Counted from the first letter of the stretch, positions 52,014 through 59,967 are shown. The stretch: DNA of 64,000 nucleotides from JADJPO01 sp963750395 (GCA_963750395.1 CAVVQM010000007.1:124001-188000), one strand, 5' to 3'. The notes: generated by a model not told the origin, from the letters alone. Translations and numbers: made by a program.

Positions 52014-52155
52014 CCGTGCCAGGCCAGGATCGGCACGACGCAGCATCCGCTCTACCGTGGATGGCCGCCGGGGTGGGCAGCACGCCACCGGCCGGACACG
52101 TGGCACTGAACATGATTGTTCGCCGGTGTCCGGGTTGCCGTTCACAGGGCGCGTC

Positions 52156-52485
52156 GTGACACGCGCCGGCGCGGCGGGGCTCAGCCTGAGCGACGGGCTG
52201 GACCTGTCCGGGCTGAGCTACTTCGAGCTGTGGGTGCTCTACATCGGACTCGGCGGCGCCGCGTCGAGCAGCGAACTCGCCGACCTGATCGCGCACGACG
52301 ACAAGCCGGAAACAGCTCTGGACGCCCACGATCACAACATGATCGCTCAAGCCCTCAACGAACACTTTCTCGACCTCGAGCAAGATCACCCCGTCGCCTA
52401 CCGCGAAAGCCCCACGACGCCTGACCAAGCACGCGGAGCATCGGTGTCTGCCGCCCGGCCAGACCCCCTGGACGAGGGAGCGTGA
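52156..52485 (+). CDS. Small acidic protein associated with ANTAR genes, unknown function
   Basis: A 109-residue acidic protein. The core GLDLSGLSYFELWVLYIGLGGAASSSELADLIAHD, then DHNMIAQALNEHFLDLEQDHPVAY, is a compact helical domain I have seen beside GAF-ANTAR genes in actinobacteria; no function is known. The C-terminus is low-complexity. GTG 52156 is the best start, about 140 bases after the GAF-ANTAR stop. Confidence 0.65.
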   Translation: MTRAGAAGLSLSDGLDLSGLSYFELWVLYIGLGGAASSSELADLIAHDDKPETALDAHDHNMIAQALNEHFLDLEQDHPVAYRESPTTPDQARGASVSAARPDPLDEGA

Positions 52486-52640
52486 TCCAGACCACCCTGG
52501 GGCGGTGATATGTTCGGTATCGGTTGGAAGTTGTTGCAGCCGTCCCGGGATCCGGGAGCGTGCGTGTGCCTAGACCGCCTAGCGATGTGTCACCTACCCG
52601 GCGTGCTCCGCTCCCGTTCTGGTTCACAGGAGGAGCCGCT

Positions 52641-52736
52641 ATGACGCGCCTCGATCACGACGCCGCGCGGCTGCACGGCGAGCTCGGCCCACCAGTGTTC
52701 GCACCGATGGTGCGCGATGACCCACATCATGACTGA
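52641..52736 (+). CDS. 31-residue small ORF with a strong ribosome site
   Basis: ATG 52641 is preceded by AGGAGGAG at a seven-base spacing, the best Shine-Dalgarno in the neighbourhood, and encodes MTRLDHDAARLHGELGPPVF and eleven more residues before a TGA at 52734. It overlaps the start of the next GAF gene (52717) by 20 bases. It may be a leader peptide that couples translation, or the true 5' end of the GAF gene with one indel. Confidence 0.5.
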   Translation: MTRLDHDAARLHGELGPPVFAPMVRDDPHHD

Positions 52737-53424
52737 CCCACTGAACACTGACCCACTGAACACTGATCCACGCTGCGCCGAGACCGCGCATGCGTGTCAC
52801 GCCCAGGACCTCTCCGATCGTGCCGGCGACGTGCCTGACAAGGGTGTCACCGGCGTCGACCTCGTCGTCGAGGGGCTGTGCAGGCTCGGTCGCGAGCGCA
52901 ACCCGGCCGCCGTCCGAGGACTCATCACCGCCGCGGCAGCGACTCTGCCCGGCGCCGTGGACGCCGCCCTCACCATCCGCGTGGGGGAGCGGCTCATCAC
53001 CACAGGGCAGACCAGCGACCTGCCGCTGGCCGTCGACGCCCTGCAGTATCGGCACGGCGGACCCTGCGTCGACGCCGCAACCGCCATGGCCATCAGCGTC
53101 GACGCCCGTGGCGAACGCGATAAAGGGCGCGACTTCGTGCACGCCGAGGATCTCCGCGTGGAGGCACGATGGCCTGCCTTCGCGCAGGCTACGGTGCAGC
53201 AGACGCCGGTGCTGAGTGTGCTGGCCTACCGGCTGACCCTCGGGGACCTGGGTGAGGACGTTCTCGGATCGCTGAACCTCTACGCAGTCAGACCACACGC
53301 CTTCACGCCGGAGACCATCACCGCCGGAAGACGTCTGGCCGCCTACACCGCGGTGGTGCTCGCCCGCGTCGCGCAGCGCGGCGCAGAGGACGCTGACGCA
53401 ACTGCCTCTGGGATCAGCCGTTAG
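52717..53424 (+). CDS. GAF-domain protein without an ANTAR domain
   Basis: A 235-residue protein. After a repetitive start (DPLNTDPLNTDP) comes a GAF-like domain: VVEGLCRLGRERNPAAVRGLITAAAATLPGAVDAALTIRVG, then DALQYRHGGPCVDAA, VEARWPAFAQATVQQTPVLSVLAYRLTLGD and LGSLNLYAVRPHAF. It resembles the sensor half of the GAF-ANTAR protein at 51183, but no ANTAR helices follow. It could compete for the same signal or act with another RNA-binding subunit. ATG 52717 or 52729 may be used, depending on coupling to the small upstream ORF. Confidence 0.75.
   Translation: MTHIMTDPLNTDPLNTDPRCAETAHACHAQDLSDRAGDVPDKGVTGVDLVVEGLCRLGRERNPAAVRGLITAAAATLPGAVDAALTIRVGERLITTGQTSDLPLAVDALQYRHGGPCVDAATAMAISVDARGERDKGRDFVHAEDLRVEARWPAFAQATVQQTPVLSVLAYRLTLGDLGEDVLGSLNLYAVRPHAFTPETITAGRRLAAYTAVVLARVAQRGAEDADATASGISR
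52732..52771. repeat. 15-bp tandem repeat in the start of the GAF gene
   Basis: ACTGACCCACTGAAC occurs at 52732-52746 and 52747-52761, with a partial third copy ACTGATCCAC (52762-52771). It encodes the repeated DPLNT at the N-terminus of the GAF protein and includes the stop of the small upstream ORF, so copy-number change would alter the overlap. Confidence 0.85.
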
Positions 53425-53448
53425 CCGTTCGCTGGCTGCGCGCAAGTA

Positions 53449-53539
53449 TCGAAGGGTTCGCAGGACTGGATTCTCGACTACCGCATCGCCTGGTCGCATT
53501 CGCTGGCGGCCACGCCTCGCTCCTGACGGCGGCATGAGC
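53449..53539 (+). repeat. Direct repeat copy 2: remnant of a monooxygenase 3' end
   Basis: About 93% identical to 50878-50968, with the reading frame and stop preserved (substitutions give A for D, L for M, P for S). The GAF gene ends 25 bases before it. After it, about 70 bases can be read as RLRDRLDEMSPSPRYVVHG, possibly the tail of another lost gene. No intact gene lies between 53425 and 53608. Confidence 0.85.
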
Positions 53540-53608
53540 GCCGGCTGCGCGACCGGCTGGACGAGATGTCTCCCTCGCCGCGCTACGTCGTGCACGGACT
53601 GACCCGCT

Positions 53609-54178
53609 TCAGTGGCGGACGTCGTACACGGCGAGGGTGATGCCGTTGCCGTAGCCGGCGTGCTCGACGAGGTCGAGTCGGCCCGGGCCGGTGTCCGGGC
53701 CGTCGGTGAACAGGCGTTTGCCGGCACCGAGCACCAGCGGGTAGACGAGCAGGTGGTAGCGGTCGACGAGGCCGGCGGCAGCGAGGCTCTGGGCCAGGGT
53801 GGCGCTGCCGTTGACGATGATCGGGGCGCCGTCCTCCTCCTTGAGCCGGGCGACGTCCTCGACCGAACGCAGGATGGTGGTGGGCTGCCACCCCGGGTCG
53901 GTCTCGGTGATCGTGGTGGACACGACGTACTTGGGCATGGCGTTGTAGCCGGCGAAGTCCAGGGTCATGGCGGGCCACACCGGGGCGAACTCCTGGTAGC
54001 TGACCCGGCCCATGAGCAGTGCCCCGGCCTCCTCCTGCTCGCGGCCCTTGATCTCGTAGGCGGCGGGGTCGAAGTCGACCTCCTTGAAGGTCCAGCCGGC
54101 ACGAGGGTGCTGCCCGCCCCCGGGCGAGTCGACCACGCCGTCCAGGCTGATGAACTCCGTGACGATCAGGGTGCGCAT
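53609..54178 (-). CDS. Dihydrofolate reductase-family (RibD_C) protein
   Basis: A 189-residue single-domain reductase-like protein: MRTLIVTEFISLDGVVDSPGG, then GALLMGRVSYQEFAPVWP, KYVVSTTITETDPGWQPTTIL and PIIVNGSATLAQSLAAAGLVDRYHLLVYPLVLGAGKRLF. This is the YwjB/YyaP-type branch of the RibD C-terminal/DHFR fold, NADPH-linked but of unknown substrate. ATG 54178 has GGAGG five bases upstream. Unlike the related gene at 8560-9385, this one is in a single clean frame. Confidence 0.88.
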   Translation of the reverse strand: MRTLIVTEFISLDGVVDSPGGGQHPRAGWTFKEVDFDPAAYEIKGREQEEAGALLMGRVSYQEFAPVWPAMTLDFAGYNAMPKYVVSTTITETDPGWQPTTILRSVEDVARLKEEDGAPIIVNGSATLAQSLAAAGLVDRYHLLVYPLVLGAGKRLFTDGPDTGPGRLDLVEHAGYGNGITLAVYDVRH

Positions 54179-54276
54179 GGTTCCTCCAGGCTGTGCGGTT
54201 CTCCGCTCGACCGGCTGTGGGCCTCCAGCATCGCGAGGATTGTGCGGGCTGGGCACCACCGCCCTCTCCTAGCCCA

Positions 54277-55239
54277 TCAGGCGGCCCGGAACGCGCCCGC
54301 CAGGGTCCGGTGCCAGTGGTCGACGGCAGCCTCGTCGAGCGATCGATCGCGGAGCACATGATCCTTGATCTTGTTGGGCCACAGCACGTGGACGCGCTCG
54401 ATCACCATCGCCCCGCCGAGCAGCGGCCAGTCCGCAGCCACGAAGCACAGCATGCCGGTCACGGGCACGCTGTCCCCGTCCCTTGCGGCGAGAGCCCGGC
54501 GCACCGTCTCGACCTGAACGTGCATGCCGGCGACCAGCTTGGTCCGGTCACGCCCACCCACCATGAGCCTGTCGACGCGCGGGCGGCCCCAGCCGCCCTC
54601 GGACGCGACCTCAACCCTCCCCCGGTAGTTCTTGGCGTCGATGACGAACACCCCGGCCGGACCGACCGCGATGTGATCGATGTTGGCCCTCGTTCCGGGA
54701 ATGCCACGGTCGTGCAGCAGCCGCACGCCGTCAGAGGTCAACTGATCGAGCCAGCGCCCCAGCGCTTGCTCGCCCAGCGCTCCCGTCGCCCACGCCCTGG
54801 TGCTCTGCGGCTCCTCCGACAGCGCCAGGATCAACCCACCCAGGATCGGGTGCTCGTCCCGGATCCGCCTGGCACGCCGTGCCGATCGACGCCCGTACTC
54901 GCGCATCGCCGACCCGCCCGCCGACCCCGGCGCCACTCGTGTCCGCGGCACCCGGGCTGAGGGGTCCGCCGCGTTCGGGGAGTCGGTCGCGTCCGGTCCG
55001 TGCGTCGCGCTCGCAGGCGCGGCGTCACCGCACGAGTGGCAGACGACCGACTTCGTGCCCCGGTCGTAGTAGGCCCGCGTCCCCGCGGGGACGTCGGCGC
55101 CGCACACGACGCAGGTGCCCGCGTAGCGCAGCGTGATCAGAGTGCTCGATGCGGGCACGTCCGCCTCCGTCCCCAACGAGGGCGCCTCGCGGGGCCCGCT
55201 GGCGGACCCGTCGGCAAGTTGGGGATGGAGTTGCGACAC
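54277..55239 (-). CDS. NERD-domain protein with an N-terminal zinc ribbon
   Basis: A 320-residue protein. Residues 40-71 form a CxxC...CxxC zinc ribbon (C43, C46, C67, C70). A disordered linker follows, then a NERD (nuclease-related) domain from about 150: WATGALGEQALGRWLDQL, then RANIDHIAVGPAGVFVIDAKNYRG with the Asp and DAK residues of the nuclease-like core, and MLCFVAADWPLLGG. NERD proteins are thought to bind or process DNA and sometimes occur in defence islands; no activity is shown. ATG 55239. Confidence 0.85.
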   Translation of the reverse strand: MSQLHPQLADGSASGPREAPSLGTEADVPASSTLITLRYAGTCVVCGADVPAGTRAYYDRGTKSVVCHSCGDAAPASATHGPDATDSPNAADPSARVPRTRVAPGSAGGSAMREYGRRSARRARRIRDEHPILGGLILALSEEPQSTRAWATGALGEQALGRWLDQLTSDGVRLLHDRGIPGTRANIDHIAVGPAGVFVIDAKNYRGRVEVASEGGWGRPRVDRLMVGGRDRTKLVAGMHVQVETVRRALAARDGDSVPVTGMLCFVAADWPLLGGAMVIERVHVLWPNKIKDHVLRDRSLDEAAVDHWHRTLAGAFRAA

Positions 55240-55319
55240 TGACCCGTCTCAGCGACCGGTAGGCCTCGCGGGAAGCCGAGAGGGCGGAGCCCCTCCTCAT
55301 ACGCTATTATTGCAGCGAT

Positions 55320-55333
55320 TCCTTATATAAGGA
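55320..55333 (+). promoter_or_regulatory. 14-bp palindrome TCCTTATATAAGGA before the second ArsR gene
   Basis: A perfect palindrome overlapping the AAGGAG ribosome site, ten bases before the GTG start, with TATTAT (55305-55310) as a -10 candidate just upstream. It is strongly AT-rich against its surroundings. It is probably the autoregulatory operator of the ArsR-type protein; binding would block both transcription and the ribosome site. Confidence 0.65.
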
Positions 55334-55342
55334 GATGCTTCC

Positions 55343-55615
55343 GTGGCACGGGACGAGCTGAGCGTCGTCTTCGCCGCATTGGCTGACCCGACGAGGCGCG
55401 ACATCCTGCACCGCCTCCGAGCGCGGTCATTGACGGTGGGTGAGCTGGCGGCCTCCTACGCCGTCAGCCAGTCCGCGATCTCCCAGCACCTGCGGGTGCT
55501 GGAGAAGGCCGGCCTGATCGACCGGACCGCGCGGGCGCAGTGGCGCCAGTGCAGCATCCGCGACCAGGGTCTCGACGCGGCCTCGGAGTGGATCGCGAGG
55601 CACCGGGCGGAGTGA
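55343..55615 (+). CDS. ArsR-family transcriptional regulator
   Basis: A 90-residue winged-helix repressor: LSVVFAALADPTRRDILHRLRARSLTVGELAASYAVSQSAISQHLRVLEKAGLIDR, the classical ArsR/SdpR pattern (LADPTRR). There are no metal-binding cysteines, so it is not a metal sensor. GTG 55343 sits behind AAGGAG within the palindrome. Its stop overlaps the start of the next gene (GTGA), the usual pairing of such regulators with SRPBCC proteins. Confidence 0.92.
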   Translation: MARDELSVVFAALADPTRRDILHRLRARSLTVGELAASYAVSQSAISQHLRVLEKAGLIDRTARAQWRQCSIRDQGLDAASEWIARHRAE

Positions 55616-56645
55616 GACGAACGATTCGACCTGTTGGAAAAGCACCTGCGCACACCGAAGGGACAACCAGGATCGACCGCACCCAAGGACTCACGCTGAC
55701 CAAAGATCTGGATGCCACCCCGGAACAGGTCTGGCAAGCCTGGACCGATCCCGACGAGGCCGCGCACTGGTGGCACCCACGCGGTGTGTCGACACCCCGC
55801 GACACGGTCCGCATCGATGCGCGCGTGGGCGAGACCTACGCCTACACGATGGTCGACGACGCGACCGGGCAGCGATACCCGACAGCAGGGGTCTACCTGG
55901 ACGTCGCGCCGCACTCGCGCCTGGTCTTCACCTGGGGCCACATCGACGACGACCCCGACGACTGCCCCCTCATCAGCGTCACTCTCGAGCCCGTCACTGT
56001 CGAGCACGTGGGCCTGCGCACCCGGATGACGTTCGACCTTCGCGGGGTGCCCGCGGCGCCGGGCAGCGACATCCACGACGGGTGGGACGACGCGCTCGAC
56101 CTGCTCGCCCAGCACGCCGGACGCGTCGGCCAGGCCGTTGGCGGCGCGCATGCGAACACCGGCGACGCCCTGACGCTGCTGCGCTCTGACCCGGTCGCGC
56201 GCACCCTCCTGGACTCGCCGATGCCGGCGCGACTGGCCTACATCGCCCTCGACGGCACTCCGCGCGCCATCCCGATCGCGTTCCACTTCACGGGTGACAA
56301 CCTGGTCCTGGCCACACCCGAGGGCGCTCCGAGGTCGCTGCGCTGCAGGCGAATCCAAGCGTCGCGGTCACGATCGACACCAACGACCAGCCGCCCCTTG
56401 TCCTCTTGCTCCGCGGGACTGCGAGCGCCACCATGGTGGACGGCGTCGTCCCCGAGTACCTCGAGGCGAACCGGCGCATGATGCCGTCCGAGCACTGGGA
56501 GGGCTTCGAGGCCCAGGTCACCGCCCTGTACGACCGGATGGCACGAAGCGAGATCACTCCGACCTGGGCCACCGTCTTCGACTTCGAAACCCGTGCGCCC
56601 CAGACCGTCATGCGGCTCGCCCAAGCCAAGGGCCTGTCACCGTAG
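55612..56645 (+). CDS. SRPBCC (AHSA1-like) domain fused to a PNPOx-like domain (one frameshift)
   Basis: A protein of about 345 residues. The SRPBCC/AHSA1 domain (TLTKDLDATPEQVWQAWTDPDEAAHWWHPRG, then LVFTWGHIDDDP) is followed by a pyridoxamine-phosphate-oxidase-like split barrel: DPVARTLLDSPMPARLAYIALDGTPRAIPIAFHFTGDNLVLATPEGAP, then, in another frame, VAALQANPSVAVTIDT, LLLRGTASATMVDGVVPEYLEANRRM. One missing base near 56332 (CCGAGGTCG for CCGAAGGTCG) explains the break. The domain pairing could be a real fusion, since no stop separates the two halves. Ligand and activity are unknown. Confidence 0.8.
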
Positions 56646-56733
56646 GGACCACAGACTGCCCTGTCCCGTCACCCCCGCCACTCGTCGTCCGCAGGACTTC
56701 GGCTTGGGTAGGGTGAGATCACAGATCCGAAGG

Positions 56734-56952
56734 ATGAGCGTGATCATCTCTCACCTCGACATCGAGTTGGACCTCGATCTCCATCCCGTCGACGCGGAGC
56801 AGGCTCGCGCAGCCCTCGACGCCCTGCGCAGCGGCGCCCTGGTCCACGAGGCGGATCCGGGTCGAATCGGGGTCATCGGTTCGAGCGCGGGTGGACTGCT
56901 GGCAGGGTTGCTGGCCACCGGCGCTCCTCGACAAGCTCAGCCTCTGGATTGA
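56734..56952 (+). pseudogene. Truncated alpha/beta-hydrolase relic
   Basis: A fragment encoding AEQARAALDALRSGALVHEADPGRIGVIGSSAGGLLAGLLATGA, the nucleophile elbow region (GSSAGG) of an esterase/hydrolase. The N-terminal strands and everything after the elbow are missing, so no enzyme can be made. The match stops at about 56925, where a relic on the other strand begins. Confidence 0.6.
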
Positions 56953-57138
56953 GCTTGCGATCCTGGACGAGCGTCGAAGGTTTCGTGCCCTCTTTCTCGG
57001 CGGCGCGCGCGAGGACCTTGTCAAGCACAGAGCCTCCCGTCGGCGTCACGTCGACTATGCGCACTTTGGGGTTCCCCAACTCGCCGGGCCGCCTGCGTCG
57101 TTCGTCAGCAGAAGGAAGATCTCAGCAGCGGTGTCCAC
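56930..57138 (-). pseudogene. GPP34-family (GOLPH3-like) relic
   Basis: Two pieces in different frames resemble a GPP34 protein, a lipid-binding family common in actinobacteria: TAAEIFLLLTNDAGGPASWGTPK (57138-57065), then NPKVRIVDVTPTGGSVLDKVLARAAEKEG...LVQDRKLNPEAELVEE (about 57079-56930). Roughly 30 residues expected between them are absent and the C-terminal half is gone, so this is a deletion remnant rather than one indel. Confidence 0.5.
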
Positions 57139-57270
57139 ACGCCCACGATACGAGCAGCCAGCGTCACGAGGCTGACCCGCGACTGCATCGAGGTGGAGGA
57201 GGATCGAGCCGTGGCCCATCTTGCGCTGACCCCTGATCCACTCGTCGAGGCCCACGACGGCTGCGTCGAG

Positions 57271-57897
57271 TCAGCGACGTCGTAGCCGGTAGAACACCTC
57301 GTCGAACTTGAAGATCCGCGAGATCGGGTCTGGATCGGTGTCAGCGTTGATGACGTCGGTCACCTCCCAATCCGGAAAGGCCTGCTCGACGTCTGCCTGC
57401 GTGCATCCGCGCGGCAGGGGCCCGCGCTGCCGCGGCGAGAAGCAATCGAGGACCACGGTGGCTTCGGGCGAGGCGATCGCGGTCACCTCGCGGCCCATGT
57501 GCCATCGCTGCGCCGGGGTCAGCCCGTGAAACGTGCCGGTGTCGACGACGAGGTCGTAGCCGGTGCCGACGCCAGACTCCCGGAGTCGGGTGCCGTCACC
57601 CAGGACGAGCCGCATCTCGACGCCGGCTTCGCGGATCCGCTGCTCGGCCCTGGACAACGCCTTGGCCACATTGTCCACGCCGACCACGTTCCAGCCCCGC
57701 GCCGCCAACCGCACCCCCCAGGTGCCACTGCCGCAGCCGAGGTCGAGTGCCTTCCCGTACGGCGGCGGGCGGCCGTCCTCTTCCTGTTCGACGAGTGCGA
57801 GCAGGGCGTCGGCGAAGGGCTGATGGTCGGCGAGGTCCTCCCACGGGTGGAAACCCATGGCGTACGAGACCTTGTAGAACACGCTCATCGCCGTCAC
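57271..57897 (-). CDS. Class I SAM-dependent methyltransferase
   Basis: A 208-residue methyltransferase: MGFHPWEDLADHQPFADALLALV, motif I ALDLGCGSGTWGVRLAARGWNVVGVD, then LVLGDGTRL, YDLVVDTGTFHGL and VVLDCFSP. It is compact, with no added domain, and the substrate is unknown. The GTG at 57897 overlaps the stop of an upstream 38-residue ORF (GTGA); ATG 57888 is an alternative. It is co-oriented with the LuxR-type regulator gene upstream. Confidence 0.85.
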   Translation of the reverse strand: MTAMSVFYKVSYAMGFHPWEDLADHQPFADALLALVEQEEDGRPPPYGKALDLGCGSGTWGVRLAARGWNVVGVDNVAKALSRAEQRIREAGVEMRLVLGDGTRLRESGVGTGYDLVVDTGTFHGLTPAQRWHMGREVTAIASPEATVVLDCFSPRQRGPLPRGCTQADVEQAFPDWEVTDVINADTDPDPISRIFKFDEVFYRLRRR

Positions 57898-58010
57898 GGC
57901 CTCGACGACAGCTGCAGCGGCGTCCGGACATGATCGAGGTTGGCCGGCTCGACGGCGCTGCCGAATGGAAAGATCGGCTCGGCGGCCGTGTCGCGGGAGG
58001 CGTGAGGCAT
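57894..58010 (-). CDS. 38-residue small ORF preceding the methyltransferase
   Basis: ATG 58010 has AAGGAG six bases upstream and encodes MPHASRDTAAEPIFPFGSAV and 18 more residues, stopping at 57894 with a GTGA overlap to the methyltransferase. The good ribosome site and coupled overlap suggest it is translated, either as a leader or as a small protein. No homologue is recognised. Confidence 0.45.
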   Translation of the reverse strand: MPHASRDTAAEPIFPFGSAVEPANLDHVRTPLQLSSRP

Positions 58011-58132
58011 GGTGTGCTCCTTGCGTTCAGGTCCCCCAGGTCGGGGGACGTTCCGACGCTAGGAGCCCCGCAGACACGCGGCATCGGCGAAGTCACCCAC
58101 GACGTGCCGCTGCGGCCGTGGGTACAACGGCC

Positions 58133-59665
58133 TCAGATGAGGTCGGAGCGGTAGGCGAGCGCCGTGGCCGCCGCCCGCGAGGAGACATCCAGCTTGGCGA
58201 AGATGTTGCTGACGTGACGGTCCACCGTGCGCTCGCTCAGCCCGAGCGCAGTGCCGATGGACCGGTTCGTCGCCCCCTCAGCAACCAGCCGCAGCACCTG
58301 GACCTCCCGCGCCGTCAGGCCGGCCGCGACCCGGCCAGGCACCCGGGACAGATCCGGTCGCGCGCCGAGCCGCGCGAACGTCGTCCGAGCGCTCTCGAAC
58401 GCGAGCTCGGCCCCCTCGGCATCGCCCAGCGCCGCACGCGCCGTGCCGATCAGCAGCGCGGTGCAGGCCACCTCGTAGGGCGCCTCGAGCTCGCGGAATC
58501 CGTCACTGGCCTTGCGCAGGTCGGCCAACGAGCCGTGGGCGTCCTCCTCGGTCAGCCGTACCCAGCCGGCCGCGCGTCGGGCGACGGCAACGAGCATGGG
58601 TGATCCGAGCGACGCTGCCATTTCAGCGAGCTCCGATGCCATGTTCCTGGCGTCGGCCACGCGGTCCGCGGCGAGCATGATCTCCACGTAGGCCGTGAGG
58701 AGCGGGGACCTGCCGACCGAGCCGCCGGCCTCTGCGACGGCTCGTTGGATCGCCTGCGCGGCGTCGTCCAACCGCCCCTGACGCAGCCGCAGCAGAGCCA
58801 GCCCGGGTTGCGGGTCGCGACCCGCCGCACTTGCGTCGCGGTAGCACGCCTCGGCCTTGGCGAATGCGCCGAGCAACCGGTGCATCTCCCCCTGCTGGTA
58901 GAGCGCTGCGCCATAGGCAAGCTGCCGGAACGGCTGCGCCAGACGCACCTGCGCGAGACCGGCCTGTTCCATCGCCTCCACCCAGGCACCCTTCAGCTGC
59001 AGGAACTCAGCGCGATGGACCTGGCACACGCCGGCGAACGGCACGAGGTCGGCCTGCTCGTCGCACCACCGGGCCAACGCGTCGGTCCAGGCCCGCCCGC
59101 GACGTACGTCGACGAGGTCGTGGCATGCGTCGATGGCGGTGCAGTAGCTGTCGCCCACTGCGATCGGCGAGATCGGCTCCGAGCCGACGACGAGCATCGC
59201 GTCGTCGAGGAGGCGGACGCCGGTCGTGATGTCGCCGAGGAAGATCCGGACGCGACCGAGGGACAGCCTGGAGAGGGCGGCAAGCTCCTCGTCGCCATGG
59301 CGGGTCGCGATCGCAGCCGAGCGCTCCAGGTCCGCCGCCGAAGTGGCGAGGTCGCCCTCGAAGGCGGCACGCAGCCCGGTGAGGTAGTCCAGACGCCCGC
59401 GAATCAGAGAGTCGTCGGGTGCGCCAGCCACGAGGCGTTCGATCCGCGCGATCCACGCGTTGGCCTTGGGCCGCTCGAAGGCGTTGACCAGCCGGAACCC
59501 CAGCCAGAAGGCGCAGCGGACCGCACCCACGACGTCGCCCGCGTCAAGATGACGACGGTGCGCAACGGCCCAGGCCTCGTCACTCTCGAGGTTCCTGCCC
59601 ACGAGGTATGCGCTCACGGCGAGCCGTTCGAGGTCTTCGGCGAGACCCTCGGCCATGGGGCCCAT
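58133..59665 (-). CDS. LuxR-family regulator with a TPR-like helical sensor region
   Basis: A 510-residue protein. Residues 1-430 are helical repeats of the MalT/TPR type (EAWAVAHRRHLDAGDVVGAVRCAFWLG, LGRVRIFLGDITTGVRLLDDAM, AKAEACYRDASAAGRDPQPGLALLRLRQGRLDDAAQAI). Residues about 445-505 are a LuxR/GerE helix-turn-helix (LTAREVQVLRLVAEGATNRSIGTALGLSERTVDRHVSNIFAKL). There is no N-terminal AAA ATPase, so it is a short member of this class. The start ATG at 59665 overlaps the VOC gene's TGA (TGATG). Confidence 0.88.
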   Translation of the reverse strand: MGPMAEGLAEDLERLAVSAYLVGRNLESDEAWAVAHRRHLDAGDVVGAVRCAFWLGFRLVNAFERPKANAWIARIERLVAGAPDDSLIRGRLDYLTGLRAAFEGDLATSAADLERSAAIATRHGDEELAALSRLSLGRVRIFLGDITTGVRLLDDAMLVVGSEPISPIAVGDSYCTAIDACHDLVDVRRGRAWTDALARWCDEQADLVPFAGVCQVHRAEFLQLKGAWVEAMEQAGLAQVRLAQPFRQLAYGAALYQQGEMHRLLGAFAKAEACYRDASAAGRDPQPGLALLRLRQGRLDDAAQAIQRAVAEAGGSVGRSPLLTAYVEIMLAADRVADARNMASELAEMAASLGSPMLVAVARRAAGWVRLTEEDAHGSLADLRKASDGFRELEAPYEVACTALLIGTARAALGDAEGAELAFESARTTFARLGARPDLSRVPGRVAAGLTAREVQVLRLVAEGATNRSIGTALGLSERTVDRHVSNIFAKLDVSSRAAATALAYRSDLI

Positions 59666-59958
59666 CAGGCGATCGAGTGCTCGGCGGCGCTGCGCAGGAT
59701 GCAGTGCTCGTCGTCGCGCCGGCCCTCGACCGGCTCCAGGTCGAGGTGCACGCGGCTCTTTGTCGGCCTATGTGTCGGCACCTCGATGAACGGCAGCCGA
59801 TGCGATCCGTCACGACTGAGAATCATGCACTGGTCGCCATCCGGCTCGTTGGGGTCATCCTCGACATCGACGTAGTCCAGAACCCCTTTCCACCATTGCG
59901 AGAGCTCGTGGGCGCTGGCGCAGTCGACAGAGACGTGCGAAAGGTAAGAGGTCACCAC
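59665..59958 (-). CDS. Short VOC (glyoxalase-fold) protein, probably truncated
   Basis: A 97-residue protein with the first half of a VOC domain: VTSYLSHVSVDCASAHELSQWWKGVLDYVDVEDDPNEPDGDQCMIL, then PFIEVPTHRPTKSRVHLDLEP. VOC domains normally need a further beta-strand pair; here the frame ends shortly after HLDLEP at a TGATG overlap with luxR. Either an indel at about 59720 or a real truncation is possible. Tandem GTGs at 59958/59955 serve as start. Confidence 0.65.
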   Translation of the reverse strand: MVTSYLSHVSVDCASAHELSQWWKGVLDYVDVEDDPNEPDGDQCMILSRDGSHRLPFIEVPTHRPTKSRVHLDLEPVEGRRDDEHCILRSAAEHSIA

Positions 59959-59967
59959 CGCAGTCTG

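Noticed and set aside
52486..52640. ANTAR-type dual hairpin before the small ORF
   Set aside because: Only one short stem (TCCCG/CGGGA) with a five-base loop is seen; the paired six-base loops typical of ANTAR targets are missing.
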